Of a stretch of 64,000 nt of DNA, positions 30,063-39,320 are shown piece after piece (position 1 is the stretch's first letter; each line of letters starts with the position of its first letter). Below the pieces are notes generated by a model, which worked only from the letters and a program-made list of their open reading frames with translations, made no database searches and had not been told where the DNA came from. The stretch spans positions 124,001-188,000 of the forward strand of contig NZ_JAHKQR010000011.1 in the NCBI RefSeq assembly GCF_018860805.1. The letters are read 5' to 3'. A program made the translations under genes and the position numbers. The DNA is from Aestuariibacter sp. A3R04 (GTDB lineage Bacteria; Pseudomonadota; Gammaproteobacteria; Enterobacterales; Alteromonadaceae).

Positions 30063-31448
30063 ATGTCTTTTAATATTGCACTAAGTGGTGTTTCTGCCGC
30101 GCAAAAAGATTTGGACGTAACCGCCAACAATATTGCAAACGTCAATACGGTAGGTTTTAAAGAATCAAGAGCGGAATTTGGCGACGTATACGCCTCATCC
30201 TTGTTAGCGGGTGGTAAAACCAAAGTGGGTGACGGTGTTTTGACACAAGACGTAGCCCAGCAATTTTCTCAGGGTAGTTTGCAATTCACCAATACATCCC
30301 TTGACCTGGCTATCACAGGAAACGGTTTTTTTGCCACAGTACCTGAAATAACGTCCAGGGATTTCTCATTTACACGTGCTGGTCAATTCAAGCTTGATGA
30401 AGATAATTTCGTGGTTAACAGTAATGGTGACAATCTACTTGGATTCCCCGTGAATTCAGATGGTACAAGTTCTTCCGTGGCGTTAAGTACCACAGAGCCG
30501 GTGCGCATTCCCGATTCCTCTGGCTCCCCGCAACAAACTCATGAAGTGGATATTCGCATGAACCTACCTGCAGCGGACCAGGCGCTGGATCCTACTCAGT
30601 TTAATCCTGATGATCCGTTGACATATAATGCCGCGACCTCTGTTACGGTTTATGATTCGCTGGGTGACAGTCATGTTATGACCTACTATTTTATCAAGGA
30701 TCCAGCCGCCACAACGACTAATGACTGGTTTGTTGCTACCGCAATTGACGACAACCTTGTGGATCTGGTTAATTCAGATGGTAGCAACTCCGATACGGCC
30801 ACGGCGACTAATACCGTGGGAACTGCATCGGGTTTTGCTGTCACAGCGGCAAAGCTATCATTCAGCCAAGGCGGTGACTTTATTGCTATCGAGTCCCCCG
30901 ATGGTTTAAGTCAACCTGATTACAAAATAGAAACGGAAGCGCTGGGTGCCACAATTTTGGCGAATGGTTCTGACCCCTCGCAACAAATTGCCATCGACTT
31001 TAATCTTGATCCAAGCGGCGCGACACCAAACGAGCCCACACAATTCGCCTCGGCGTTTGAAGTGACGTCTTTAGAGCAGGACGGACTACCTGTAGGCCGT
31101 TTGACAGGTATTGACATCGGTCCTGACGGGCTTGTACGGGCTACTTTTTCAAATGGTACCTCTGAACCTATTGTGCGAGTGGCGCTGGTAAGATTTTCCA
31201 ATGAGCAGGGATTAACACAACAAAGCAGTACTCAGTGGAAAGAGTCAATTGAGTCAGGCGAAGCACTGGCCGGTGAGGCTACGACGGGAACGTTTGGTGA
31301 AATCAATTCATCTGCTCTGGAGCAGGCCAATGTGAATCTGACCACGGAATTGATTGATCTGATTATTGCACAGCGAAATTTCCAGGCTAACTCCCGTGCG
31401 TTGGAAGTCAACAATCAGCTCAATCAGACCATACTGAATATCCGCTAA
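30063..31448 (+). CDS. flgE: Flagellar hook protein FlgE
   Basis: Forms the curved hook joining rod and filament. 461 residues. The N-terminal MSFNIALSGVSAAQKDL and VTANNIANVNTVGFKESR, and the C-terminal ELIDLIIAQRNFQANSRALE segment, are the axial-protein helices. The middle contains a FlgE D2 domain. RBS AGGAGAAAG precedes the ATG. A terminator follows, separating this unit from flgF. Confidence 0.96.
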   Translation: MSFNIALSGVSAAQKDLDVTANNIANVNTVGFKESRAEFGDVYASSLLAGGKTKVGDGVLTQDVAQQFSQGSLQFTNTSLDLAITGNGFFATVPEITSRDFSFTRAGQFKLDEDNFVVNSNGDNLLGFPVNSDGTSSSVALSTTEPVRIPDSSGSPQQTHEVDIRMNLPAADQALDPTQFNPDDPLTYNAATSVTVYDSLGDSHVMTYYFIKDPAATTTNDWFVATAIDDNLVDLVNSDGSNSDTATATNTVGTASGFAVTAAKLSFSQGGDFIAIESPDGLSQPDYKIETEALGATILANGSDPSQQIAIDFNLDPSGATPNEPTQFASAFEVTSLEQDGLPVGRLTGIDIGPDGLVRATFSNGTSEPIVRVALVRFSNEQGLTQQSSTQWKESIESGEALAGEATTGTFGEINSSALEQANVNLTTELIDLIIAQRNFQANSRALEVNNQLNQTILNIR

Positions 31449-31465
31449 TTTTTTCCTATTATTAG

Positions 31466-31489
31466 AAAGGCCGCCGACGCGGCCTTTTT
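31466..31489 (+). terminator. Rho-independent terminator after flgE
   Basis: AAAGGCCGC-CGAC-GCGGCCTTT stem with a run of five Ts, 18 bases after the flgE stop. It divides the flgBCDE and flgFGHIJKL transcription units. Confidence 0.88.
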
Positions 31490-31543
31490 CATTTATTTCA
31501 CTTCAAGGCTTTTATCGTATAAAAATCTACCGGTTTCGATTTG

Positions 31544-31560
31544 TTGGCATCTCATTTGCA
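31544..31560 (+). promoter_or_regulatory. Sigma-54 promoter of flgFGHIJ(KL)
   Basis: TTGGCAT-CTCAT-TTGCA, GG at 31546-31547 and GC at 31558-31559, correct ten-base spacing. It lies about 40 bases before the flgF start and directly after the flgE terminator. Confidence 0.92.
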
Positions 31561-31600
31561 GTTCTATTGAGTACGGGTACTTAATCGTCAAAAGTCAGTC

Positions 31601-32344
31601 ATGGATAAATTACTTTATATTGCTGCAAGCGGCGCCAAACAAGACCTCCTGGCTACAGGAGTACGCGCCAATAATCTGGCGAATGCGCAAACCACCGGGT
31701 TTCGCGCACAGTTAGAACAGGCAAGAGCGATGCCGGCATACGGCGAAGGTTTGCCGTCTAGGGTATTTTCCATGACAGAAAGCCCATCGAGTAACTATGA
31801 ATCTGGTGCCATGGTGCAGACAAACCGCGATCTAGATGTTGCCATTCAAGGTGACGGCTGGTTTGCAGTACAAGCGGCAGATGGACAGGAGGCATATAGT
31901 CGGGATGGCAGCTTTCAACTTGGCCCTGATGGGGTACTTTCCGATATGAACGGCAATATGATCATGGGAGACAATGGGCCCATTTATCTGCCAGTACCCT
32001 TGGACAACCTGAATATCGCGATGGACGGAACAATTTCCACCCGTCCGGTGGGCGCGCCAGAGAATGTTGCTGAAGAGGTGGGTCGCCTAAAGCTGGTGAA
32101 TCCGGATCTTAACAACATGGAGCGTGGCTACGATGGGTTATTCCGCACTGTAGACGGCACAATCGCTCAAGCGGATGCCAGTGTTATGGTCAGGACGGGA
32201 ATGCTCGAAGGCTCAAACGTTAATGCCGTGGATGAAATGGTCAATATGATTAGCTTGCAACGGCACTATGAAATGCAAGTAAAGCTGATGAAACAAGCCG
32301 ATGAACTGTCTACCCGCGGCAACATGTTACTGCGAATAATTTAA
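31601..32344 (+). CDS. flgF: Flagellar proximal rod protein FlgF
   Basis: Rod subunit. 247 residues. Axial helices MDKLLYIAASGAKQDLLATG / VRANNLANAQTTGFRAQLEQ at the N terminus and SNVNAVDEMVNMISLQRHYE at the C terminus. First gene behind the second sigma-54 promoter. Confidence 0.96.
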   Translation: MDKLLYIAASGAKQDLLATGVRANNLANAQTTGFRAQLEQARAMPAYGEGLPSRVFSMTESPSSNYESGAMVQTNRDLDVAIQGDGWFAVQAADGQEAYSRDGSFQLGPDGVLSDMNGNMIMGDNGPIYLPVPLDNLNIAMDGTISTRPVGAPENVAEEVGRLKLVNPDLNNMERGYDGLFRTVDGTIAQADASVMVRTGMLEGSNVNAVDEMVNMISLQRHYEMQVKLMKQADELSTRGNMLLRII

Positions 32345-32383
32345 TGAGTTAAACGACTACCCGCGGGTAGTCAGGAGGTTGAT

Positions 32384-33172
32384 ATGCATCCTGCGTTATG
32401 GATTAGTAAAACAGGTCTAGATGCCGCACAAACCGATGTGGCAGTAGTATCGAATAACCTGGCAAACGCCTCGACAGTAGGCTTTAAAAAAGACCGCGCC
32501 ATTTTTGAAGATCTTTTGTATCAGAATATCAATCAACCTGGTGGCCGTTCGTCAGCAGACACAGAACTGCCATCGGGTTTAATGCTTGGATCGGGTTCCA
32601 AAGTGGTCGCGACCCAAAAGGCGCATACCCAAGGAAATTTGCTGACGACAGAAAATGCGCTGGATATGTCTATTCAGGGGCGTGGGTATTTCGAAATATT
32701 GCAACCCGACGGCACTATTGCCTATACCAGAAATGGTCAGTTTACGATGAACGACCAGGGGCAAATTGTAACATCAGGCGCTGGCTTTTTGCTGCAACCC
32801 GAAATCGCCGTCCCCGAAGATGCACAGCAAATTACGATTTCCCAAGACGGTGAAGTTTCCGCTTCTATTCGCGGAGAAGCTGAGCCACAAGTACTTGGGC
32901 AGCTAAATATTTCTGATTTTGTCAATCCTACTGGGCTGCAACCCACAGGACAAAACCTGTATGTTGAAACAGCGTCCAGTGGCGCACCTATTCAGGGAGT
33001 ACCTGGCTTACAGGGGTTGGGTACCATTTCCCAGGGGACGCTTGAAACTTCTAATGTAAACGTCACGGAAGAACTGGTAAATCTCATAGAGAGCCAGCGT
33101 TTGTATGAAATGAACTCCAAGGTGATTTCGTCAGTGGATCAGATGCTTGGACAGGTCATTCAACAACTATAG
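32384..33172 (+). CDS. flgG: Flagellar distal rod protein FlgG
   Basis: Distal rod subunit, the driveshaft passing the L and P rings. 262 residues, highly conserved length. It begins MHPALWISKTGLDAAQTD and has VVSNNLANASTVGFKKDRA and the C-terminal SNVNVTEELVNLIESQRLYE segment. The ribosome site is GGAGG, upstream of the ATG. Confidence 0.97.
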   Translation: MHPALWISKTGLDAAQTDVAVVSNNLANASTVGFKKDRAIFEDLLYQNINQPGGRSSADTELPSGLMLGSGSKVVATQKAHTQGNLLTTENALDMSIQGRGYFEILQPDGTIAYTRNGQFTMNDQGQIVTSGAGFLLQPEIAVPEDAQQITISQDGEVSASIRGEAEPQVLGQLNISDFVNPTGLQPTGQNLYVETASSGAPIQGVPGLQGLGTISQGTLETSNVNVTEELVNLIESQRLYEMNSKVISSVDQMLGQVIQQL

Positions 33173-33183
33173 CAGGTGATGTA

Positions 33184-33864
33184 ATGCGGTTATTCAGTCT
33201 CGTAGTGTTATGCGCAGTGATGACGGGGTGCAGCAGTACGCCTGAAACGCCGGTTCAGGCTAATGACCCGGCATTCGCACCAGTGGTTCCCGATATTCCT
33301 CGGGAACAAATCACTGAAGACGGTGCGCTGTTTCGTCCTTACATGGCTAATAGCCTTTACTCTGATGTAACAGCTCGTCGGGTTGGCGATATAATTACGG
33401 TAACGTTAAGCGAGAATACCGCCGCGACTAAATCAGCTAACACCGCCACATCAAAAGAAACAGAGATTGATTTACAGCCAATAACCGGATTAGGCGGAAA
33501 TGCGCTTAATATAGGTAGTCAGTCTATTCAATTGGGTATTGATTCAAGTAATGAATTTACTGGAGATGCCAGTGCTAATCAAAGTAATAGTCTGACTGGG
33601 GCTATTTCTGTCACCGTGGTAGATGTGATGCCAAATCAAAACTTGGTTATCCGTGGTGAGAAGTGGCTTACGTTGAATCACGGCGACGAGTACATCCGAC
33701 TGACCGGCATTATTCGCCCGGCAGACATTAGTCCGGAAAATGAAATTGTGTCTACCAAAATTGCCAATGCCCGTATTCAGTACAGTGGCACCGGTAGCTT
33801 TGCCAGAGCACAGGAAAAAGGCTGGTTAACCCGGTTTTTCTCTTCTGAACTGTGGCCTTTCTAG
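33184..33864 (+). CDS. flgH: Flagellar L-ring lipoprotein FlgH
   Basis: Outer-membrane ring bushing. 226 residues with a lipoprotein signal ending VMTGC (acylated Cys16). The FlgH domain contains YSDVTARRVGDIITVTLSE and LVIRGEKWLTLNHGDEYIRLTG (described as residues about 57-75 and 155-176), and ends WLTRFFSSELWPF. It lies 11 bases after flgG. Confidence 0.96.
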   Translation: MRLFSLVVLCAVMTGCSSTPETPVQANDPAFAPVVPDIPREQITEDGALFRPYMANSLYSDVTARRVGDIITVTLSENTAATKSANTATSKETEIDLQPITGLGGNALNIGSQSIQLGIDSSNEFTGDASANQSNSLTGAISVTVVDVMPNQNLVIRGEKWLTLNHGDEYIRLTGIIRPADISPENEIVSTKIANARIQYSGTGSFARAQEKGWLTRFFSSELWPF

Positions 33865-33873
33865 GAGATTGTC

Positions 33874-34986
33874 ATGCGATTGCTACAACACATAAGTGCG
33901 GTTTTGTTGTTGCTACTAAGCACGCAGGCAACCGCTCAGCGAATTAAAGATGTCGCCAGTATTCAGGGGGTGCGGAGTAACCAGTTAGTCGGTTACGGTC
34001 TGGTGGTCGGTTTACCGGGAACCGGCGAACAAAGCCCGTTTACCGAACAAAGTTTCAGAACAATGCTGACGAACTTTGGCATCAGTCTGGATCCGAATAC
34101 TAAGCCGAAAATTAAAAACGTGGCGGCTGTGGCAGTTCACGCCGAACTACCACCGTTTATTAAACCAGGCCAAACCATAGATGTAACTGTCTCGTCGGTC
34201 GGCGAAGCCAGCAGTCTGCAAGGCGGTACTTTGTTACAGACGTTCCTGCGTGGTGTTGACGGAAATGTGTATGCGGTGGCTCAGGGAAGTTTGGTTGTTA
34301 GCGGGTTTGGCGCTCAGGGAGGAGATGGGTCGAGAATCGTCGTGAATACGCCCACAGTAGGCCGTATTCCAAATGGAGCATTTGTTGAACAAGCGGTGCC
34401 TTCGGGATTCGCTAATGGCGACACGTTGACACTCAATTTGCACTATCCGGATTTCTCTACCGCCAAGCGTCTAGCTGACACTATTAACACCCGGTTAGGC
34501 GCCCAGCCCGACCAAGGTTATGTTATTGCTACGCCTATCGATGCCGCGTCAGTGCGGGTGAGTGCACCACGGGATGTGGGCCAGAGAGTGGGTTTTTTAG
34601 CCACCGTTGAGAACTTTGAGTTTGAACCTGCTGATGCTCCTGCTCGAGTGGTGATTAACAGCAGAACCGGCACAATTGTCATCGGGCGTGACGTACGCTT
34701 GCTTCCCGCAGCCATTACCCATGGTGGACTCACGGTTACCATTTCTGAAAATCAACAGGTGGCACAGCCGAACGCGCTGGCTGACGGTGATACGGTAGTC
34801 ACTACACAGTCGATCGTGGACGTGGATCTGGCCGACAGCAGAATGTTTAAGTTTGAGCCGGGGGTAACCCTGGATCAATTAGTCCGAGCGGTGAATGAAG
34901 TGGGGGCCGCTCCCGGCGATTTAATGGCTATTTTGGAAGCTTTGCGTCAAGCCGGCGCGTTGCGCGGTGAACTGGTGATTATCTAA
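33874..34986 (+). CDS. flgI: Flagellar P-ring protein FlgI
   Basis: Periplasmic ring around the distal rod, assembled with FlgA. 370 residues with a Sec signal peptide ending ATAQ. Conserved [20 protein letters not shown] and [13 protein letters not shown] near the N terminus, and a C-terminal [17 protein letters not shown]. The stop overlaps the flgJ ATG. Confidence 0.97.
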   Translation: MRLLQHISAVLLLLLSTQATAQRIKDVASIQGVRSNQLVGYGLVVGLPGTGEQSPFTEQSFRTMLTNFGISLDPNTKPKIKNVAAVAVHAELPPFIKPGQTIDVTVSSVGEASSLQGGTLLQTFLRGVDGNVYAVAQGSLVVSGFGAQGGDGSRIVVNTPTVGRIPNGAFVEQAVPSGFANGDTLTLNLHYPDFSTAKRLADTINTRLGAQPDQGYVIATPIDAASVRVSAPRDVGQRVGFLATVENFEFEPADAPARVVINSRTGTIVIGRDVRLLPAAITHGGLTVTISENQQVAQPNALADGDTVVTTQSIVDVDLADSRMFKFEPGVTLDQLVRAVNEVGAAPGDLMAILEALRQAGALRGELVII

Positions 34987-35939
34987 TGGATACACTGAAC
35001 CACACAAATAGCCAGTTGGAAATGGCCCGCAATGCAAATGATATAGGTGGGTTGAATACGTTGCGACAAGCTATTGCAGAAGGTGATGGCGAGGTGCTAC
35101 AAGAGGCTGCCCAGCAGTTTGAAGCGATTTTCGTACAAATGATGCTGAAATCCATGCGTAAAGCGCAGGACGCGTTAGCAGATCAGGACAGTCCGTTTAA
35201 TTCACAACAGGTAAAGTTCTATCGCGACATGCATGATCAGCAGTTGGCGGTTGATTTGTCCAGCAATGGAGGAATGGGCCTTGCTGATTTAATTGTTAAG
35301 CAATTAGGGCAACAGGACCCAAATTATCGACCGGCAAGCACCATCCGCTCAGACGGAAACTTGTCATCCATTAATCGGGCAACCGTCGAGGCTGTCACGC
35401 AGGCACAGGACACGATGTTGCAGTCGGCGTCAAAAGGCAGTCCATCGGCTTACAAAGCTGCAATGTTTGATGATCAACAAGCATTTGTTGCTGCGTTATA
35501 CCCCCATGCTGAAAGAGCCGCTGCGGAACTTGGTACTGATGCAAAAGCCATTATTGCCCAGGCCGCAGTGGAAACGGGGTGGGGTCAGTATGTTATTCAC
35601 AATTCCCAGGGGCAGAGCTCTCATAATCTCTTTGGGATTAAAGCCAGTCCCCAATGGACGGGAAGTCAAGCGGTGGTGGATACCATTGAATTTAACAATG
35701 GTGTTCCCGAACGGCGAAAGGCCGCGTTCAGGCAGTACACGTCGCTGGAAGAGGGCCTCGCTGACTACGTGAATTTTGTCCGTTCGCAACCGCGTTACGC
35801 GCAGGCGGTAGCCGCCTCGGGTGATACACAGCAGTATTTTTCCGAATTACAACAAGCGGGTTATGCTACGGACCCAGATTATGCCAGCAAAGTCATGTCG
35901 GTATACCGCAGTGATACACTGCAAAGGTTTGAGCCATAA
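34986..35939 (+). CDS. flgJ: Flagellar rod assembly protein/muramidase FlgJ
   Basis: Two-domain protein: an N-terminal rod cap (about 1-100; QFEAIFVQMMLKSMRKA) and a C-terminal GH73 peptidoglycan hydrolase that opens the wall for rod passage. Catalytic Glu196 is in AQAAVETGWGQ, and HNLFGIKASPQWTG and a TDPDYASKVMSVY segment follow. 317 residues, the fused form usual in Gammaproteobacteria. Confidence 0.97.
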   Translation: MDTLNHTNSQLEMARNANDIGGLNTLRQAIAEGDGEVLQEAAQQFEAIFVQMMLKSMRKAQDALADQDSPFNSQQVKFYRDMHDQQLAVDLSSNGGMGLADLIVKQLGQQDPNYRPASTIRSDGNLSSINRATVEAVTQAQDTMLQSASKGSPSAYKAAMFDDQQAFVAALYPHAERAAAELGTDAKAIIAQAAVETGWGQYVIHNSQGQSSHNLFGIKASPQWTGSQAVVDTIEFNNGVPERRKAAFRQYTSLEEGLADYVNFVRSQPRYAQAVAASGDTQQYFSELQQAGYATDPDYASKVMSVYRSDTLQRFEP

Positions 35940-35967
35940 TGCGCCGTCTTTTCCGGAGTGTTGAGCT

Positions 35968-38088
35968 ATGATCCGCAGTGATTTATTTACCATCGCCAAC
36001 AGTGGTGTTACCGCTTCCAGCAAATTGCTAAACACTACATCTAACAATATCGCCAACGTAAATACAGAAGGGTATGTGCGAGAGCGCACGGTATTTGAAA
36101 GCAATACCATGGGTGGCGTTGGTGAAGCCAGCACAGAGCGGGTGATAAGCATATTTGCACAAAACCAACTGCGCCGGGATATCACCTCTGTGGGTGAATT
36201 GGATACTTTTGTGGAGAAAACCAACACCCTGGATAATTTGTTGGCCAGCGAGGCAAATTCCATTGCCAGTGGACTCAGTGAATTTTTTGCTTCTGTGCAA
36301 ACGGCATCTGATGATCCGAGCAACCTGGCATCAAGGGAAGCTGTGTTGGGCAAGGCATCAGGGTTGCTTTCGCGCCTGAACACCCTTTCAGATTTTATGG
36401 AAGCGAAAGAAGAAGAGCTAAATTTGCAGTTTACCAGCGAGGTGAACCGCGCAAATACCATTATAGAAAGTATCGGAGAGCTTAATACTGCTGTTCTAAC
36501 AGCGCGAGGCAATGGTCAGGGAGAGCCTTCCGCACTGCTTAATGAAAGGGATAAAGCTATTAATGAGTTAGCGGAACTCATGTCTATTGAAGTGAGAGAG
36601 AACCAGTACGGTTCAGTGGTGGTAAACTTATCTTCCGGTGAATCTTTGGTGCTGGAAAACGGCGATTTTAACCTTTTTGAATTGGGTAGCGACGCAGATC
36701 TTACGTTTAAAGAACTGCAATTGGCCACGGATTTTAGTTTGCCTAAGCAAAATACTCTGATAAACGTCAATGAGTCAGGATTAGGCGGTTCAATAGGCGG
36801 GTTGTTTCGTTTTAGAGATGAAATCCTAGGGCCGACGCAGCGGGACATTGGTCAGATGGCACTGGCGATGGCAGATGCAGTAAATACCCAAAACCGCTTG
36901 GGTATGGACCTCGATATGCAGTTGGGCGGCGACATTTTCAATATGCCCACCTTTCGTGGCCTAAATTTTGAAGGTACGCCTGATAATCTCCCCGTGAGAG
37001 CTCAGGTTACACCGGGAGAAGGAGCGCAACTCACTGACGCCGATTATAAAATCACCGTGGATGCGGTTGATGGCTCTGGATTTCCAACGTCAGTTACACT
37101 GAGTTTGTTAAATAGTGATGGAACGCCTAAGCTGGATGCATCGAATAGCCCGGTTGAGTATCCCGGGCTAGCGGTATTACCAGGATACAACGAATTACCT
37201 GCGGGCATTCAGGTAGAATTTGAAGGCACTGCGGTATACAGTGCTGGTAACGAGTTTCTGATCCAACCCTCGAAGTACGCGGCCTCTGATTTGACCCTGG
37301 CCACAGAGCGACCTGAAGATTTGGCGTTTGCCGCGCCACTGCGGGTGGAAGCGGATAGCAACAACCTGGGGGATGCATCGGTAGGCTCAGTAACCATGAG
37401 CAATACCAATGTAGATGCAGGCCTGGGACCTGATGCTTCCGCTTTTGACGGCGCGGGAGGTATTCACGATGCGGCCTCTGCTCCTGGCGGTTTGGTGGGG
37501 GCGCCAGCGCAAATACTATTTACCTCAGCTACCAGTTTTGAAGTGAGAGACGGTGCGGGTGGGTTAATCACCACGGTGAGCAATGTGACGGACTATGAAA
37601 ATTTACTTGCAGATGCCGCTGCTAATGGCACTTTGCCGCCATGGCCTGCTGCCTTTAGCGCTTTAAATGATTACCCCGGGTATGACATAAGCCTGAATGG
37701 CGTCCCGGCAGCGGGCGACACGTTCACATTGAATTACAACACTGATGGCGTTGCGGATAACACAAATGCCCTGGAGATCGCTCAATTACAGCGGGAGGCA
37801 TTGGTACAACTTAGCAGTGACAGTAATAATAACCAACGTACATTTCACGATGCCTATTCTTCGCTGGTGGGCAGAGTGGGCGAAAAAGCAGCTATCGGAC
37901 AGATTTCTTTGGATGCCGCAGAGGCAATGAAAGTACAGTCAGAAAATTGGTTTGATTCGACATCTGGTGTTAGTCTTGATGAAGAGGCGGCAAATTTGGT
38001 GCGCTATCAGCAATCTTATGCAGCAGCTGCGCGGATCCTCACTACCGCGCAGGAACTGTTTGATACGATTCTGGCGGCGGCAAGGTAG
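35968..38088 (+). CDS. flgK: Flagellar hook-associated protein FlgK (HAP1)
   Basis: First junction protein between hook and filament. 706 residues, longer than the ~550 of E. coli because of an enlarged middle domain (about residues 330-590). The N-terminal NTTSNNIANVNTEGYVRER and the C-terminal SGVSLDEEAANLVRYQQSY are conserved. The C-terminal residues (AQELFDTILAAAR) form the axial helix. Ribosome site CCGGAGTG lies upstream. Confidence 0.95.
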   Translation: MIRSDLFTIANSGVTASSKLLNTTSNNIANVNTEGYVRERTVFESNTMGGVGEASTERVISIFAQNQLRRDITSVGELDTFVEKTNTLDNLLASEANSIASGLSEFFASVQTASDDPSNLASREAVLGKASGLLSRLNTLSDFMEAKEEELNLQFTSEVNRANTIIESIGELNTAVLTARGNGQGEPSALLNERDKAINELAELMSIEVRENQYGSVVVNLSSGESLVLENGDFNLFELGSDADLTFKELQLATDFSLPKQNTLINVNESGLGGSIGGLFRFRDEILGPTQRDIGQMALAMADAVNTQNRLGMDLDMQLGGDIFNMPTFRGLNFEGTPDNLPVRAQVTPGEGAQLTDADYKITVDAVDGSGFPTSVTLSLLNSDGTPKLDASNSPVEYPGLAVLPGYNELPAGIQVEFEGTAVYSAGNEFLIQPSKYAASDLTLATERPEDLAFAAPLRVEADSNNLGDASVGSVTMSNTNVDAGLGPDASAFDGAGGIHDAASAPGGLVGAPAQILFTSATSFEVRDGAGGLITTVSNVTDYENLLADAAANGTLPPWPAAFSALNDYPGYDISLNGVPAAGDTFTLNYNTDGVADNTNALEIAQLQREALVQLSSDSNNNQRTFHDAYSSLVGRVGEKAAIGQISLDAAEAMKVQSENWFDSTSGVSLDEEAANLVRYQQSYAAAARILTTAQELFDTILAAAR

Positions 38089-38096
38089 GTATTAAT

Positions 38097-39320
38097 ATGC
38101 GTATATCAACCAATCAGCTTTACGATCAGAATATCCGTGCCATTATGGATAATCAATCAGGTTTGGCACAAACGCAGGAAGCCTTGTCAACAGGTAAAAA
38201 ACTCAACCGCCCCAGTGACGACCCTGTGGGGGCCGCTAGTGTCATCCGCTTAACTGAACAGCTTGATAAACTCAGTCAGTATCAGCGCAACAATGATTTA
38301 CTCACCAATGCCCTGGAACAACAGGAAACCGTGTTGAGTAACATCCACAATTCGCTTCAAGAAGCTCGCACAAAAGCGATTCAGGCCGGCTCTGGTATTA
38401 TGTCTGATGAGGACAAACGGGCCATTGGTGTTGAGATTGAGCAAATCCGTAATGAAGTATTGGATTTGATGAACACACAGGACGCCAATGGTAACTACAT
38501 TTTTGCCGGTAACCAGTCGCAACAGCAGGCATTTACATTCAACCCGGCGGCAACAGGCACGGCGGTAGCATACAATGGCGATGCCGGGGCCACCGACGTT
38601 CGCTTATCTGATAGTGTATCAGTTCAACGCAGTACTTCTGGTCAGGAGATCTTTGAAAACGTACTGGCAAGGCATAACTTTACTGTAGGCCCGGTTGTAG
38701 GTGCCTCTGTAGAAAGTGCTAAGGTATCCGAGCAGGGCACTTTTGATAATTTTTACGACAACAATTACGACCCCTTAGTGTCGATCAACAATAATTATCA
38801 ACTCGAAGTGTTGGCCTCTGGACAATTACAACTGACCAACACAGGAACCGGTGCCGTTGTCGATACTGTCGATTATACCAGCACAGAGCCTGTGACGATA
38901 AAAGGCATGAGCTTTACCCTTGATGCCGCACCAGGTGATACGGTGGATTTTTCGCTCAACCCACCAGAAAAGAAAAATGTGGCTGAGACGCTGCACGATT
39001 TGGCGAACCAGTTGATTAACGACAACCTGTCGGGTGATGCATTAACCGAAGCGCTGAATGATGCATTGGTGGGCTTGGATAACGGCATGGAAAAAATCAG
39101 CTTAGAGCGCTCTTCTTTAGGGGGGCGGCTCAATGTTGCTGAATCTATTTACGAAACTAATCTGGATCTGGAAATATCTGCAAAGAGTGCACGCTCAGCC
39201 ATACAGGATACCGATTACGCCGAAGCGTCCGCTGAATTTGCCAAGCAAGAAACGGCATTGAGTGCCGCGCTTGCCACCTTTCCCAAAGTTAGTAACTTGT
39301 CCCTGTTTAATTATATCTAA
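38097..39320 (+). CDS. flgL: Flagellar hook-associated protein FlgL (HAP3)
   Basis: Second junction protein, adjoining the filament. 407 residues. It begins MRISTNQLYDQNIRAIMDNQ, with LSTGKKLNRPSDDPVGAASV typical of FlgL, and ends in a flagellin-like C-terminal helix (QETALSAALATFPKVSNLSLFNYI region). The last 14 bases overlap the 3' end of the convergent BNR-protein gene. Confidence 0.95.
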   Translation: MRISTNQLYDQNIRAIMDNQSGLAQTQEALSTGKKLNRPSDDPVGAASVIRLTEQLDKLSQYQRNNDLLTNALEQQETVLSNIHNSLQEARTKAIQAGSGIMSDEDKRAIGVEIEQIRNEVLDLMNTQDANGNYIFAGNQSQQQAFTFNPAATGTAVAYNGDAGATDVRLSDSVSVQRSTSGQEIFENVLARHNFTVGPVVGASVESAKVSEQGTFDNFYDNNYDPLVSINNNYQLEVLASGQLQLTNTGTGAVVDTVDYTSTEPVTIKGMSFTLDAAPGDTVDFSLNPPEKKNVAETLHDLANQLINDNLSGDALTEALNDALVGLDNGMEKISLERSSLGGRLNVAESIYETNLDLEISAKSARSAIQDTDYAEASAEFAKQETALSAALATFPKVSNLSLFNYI

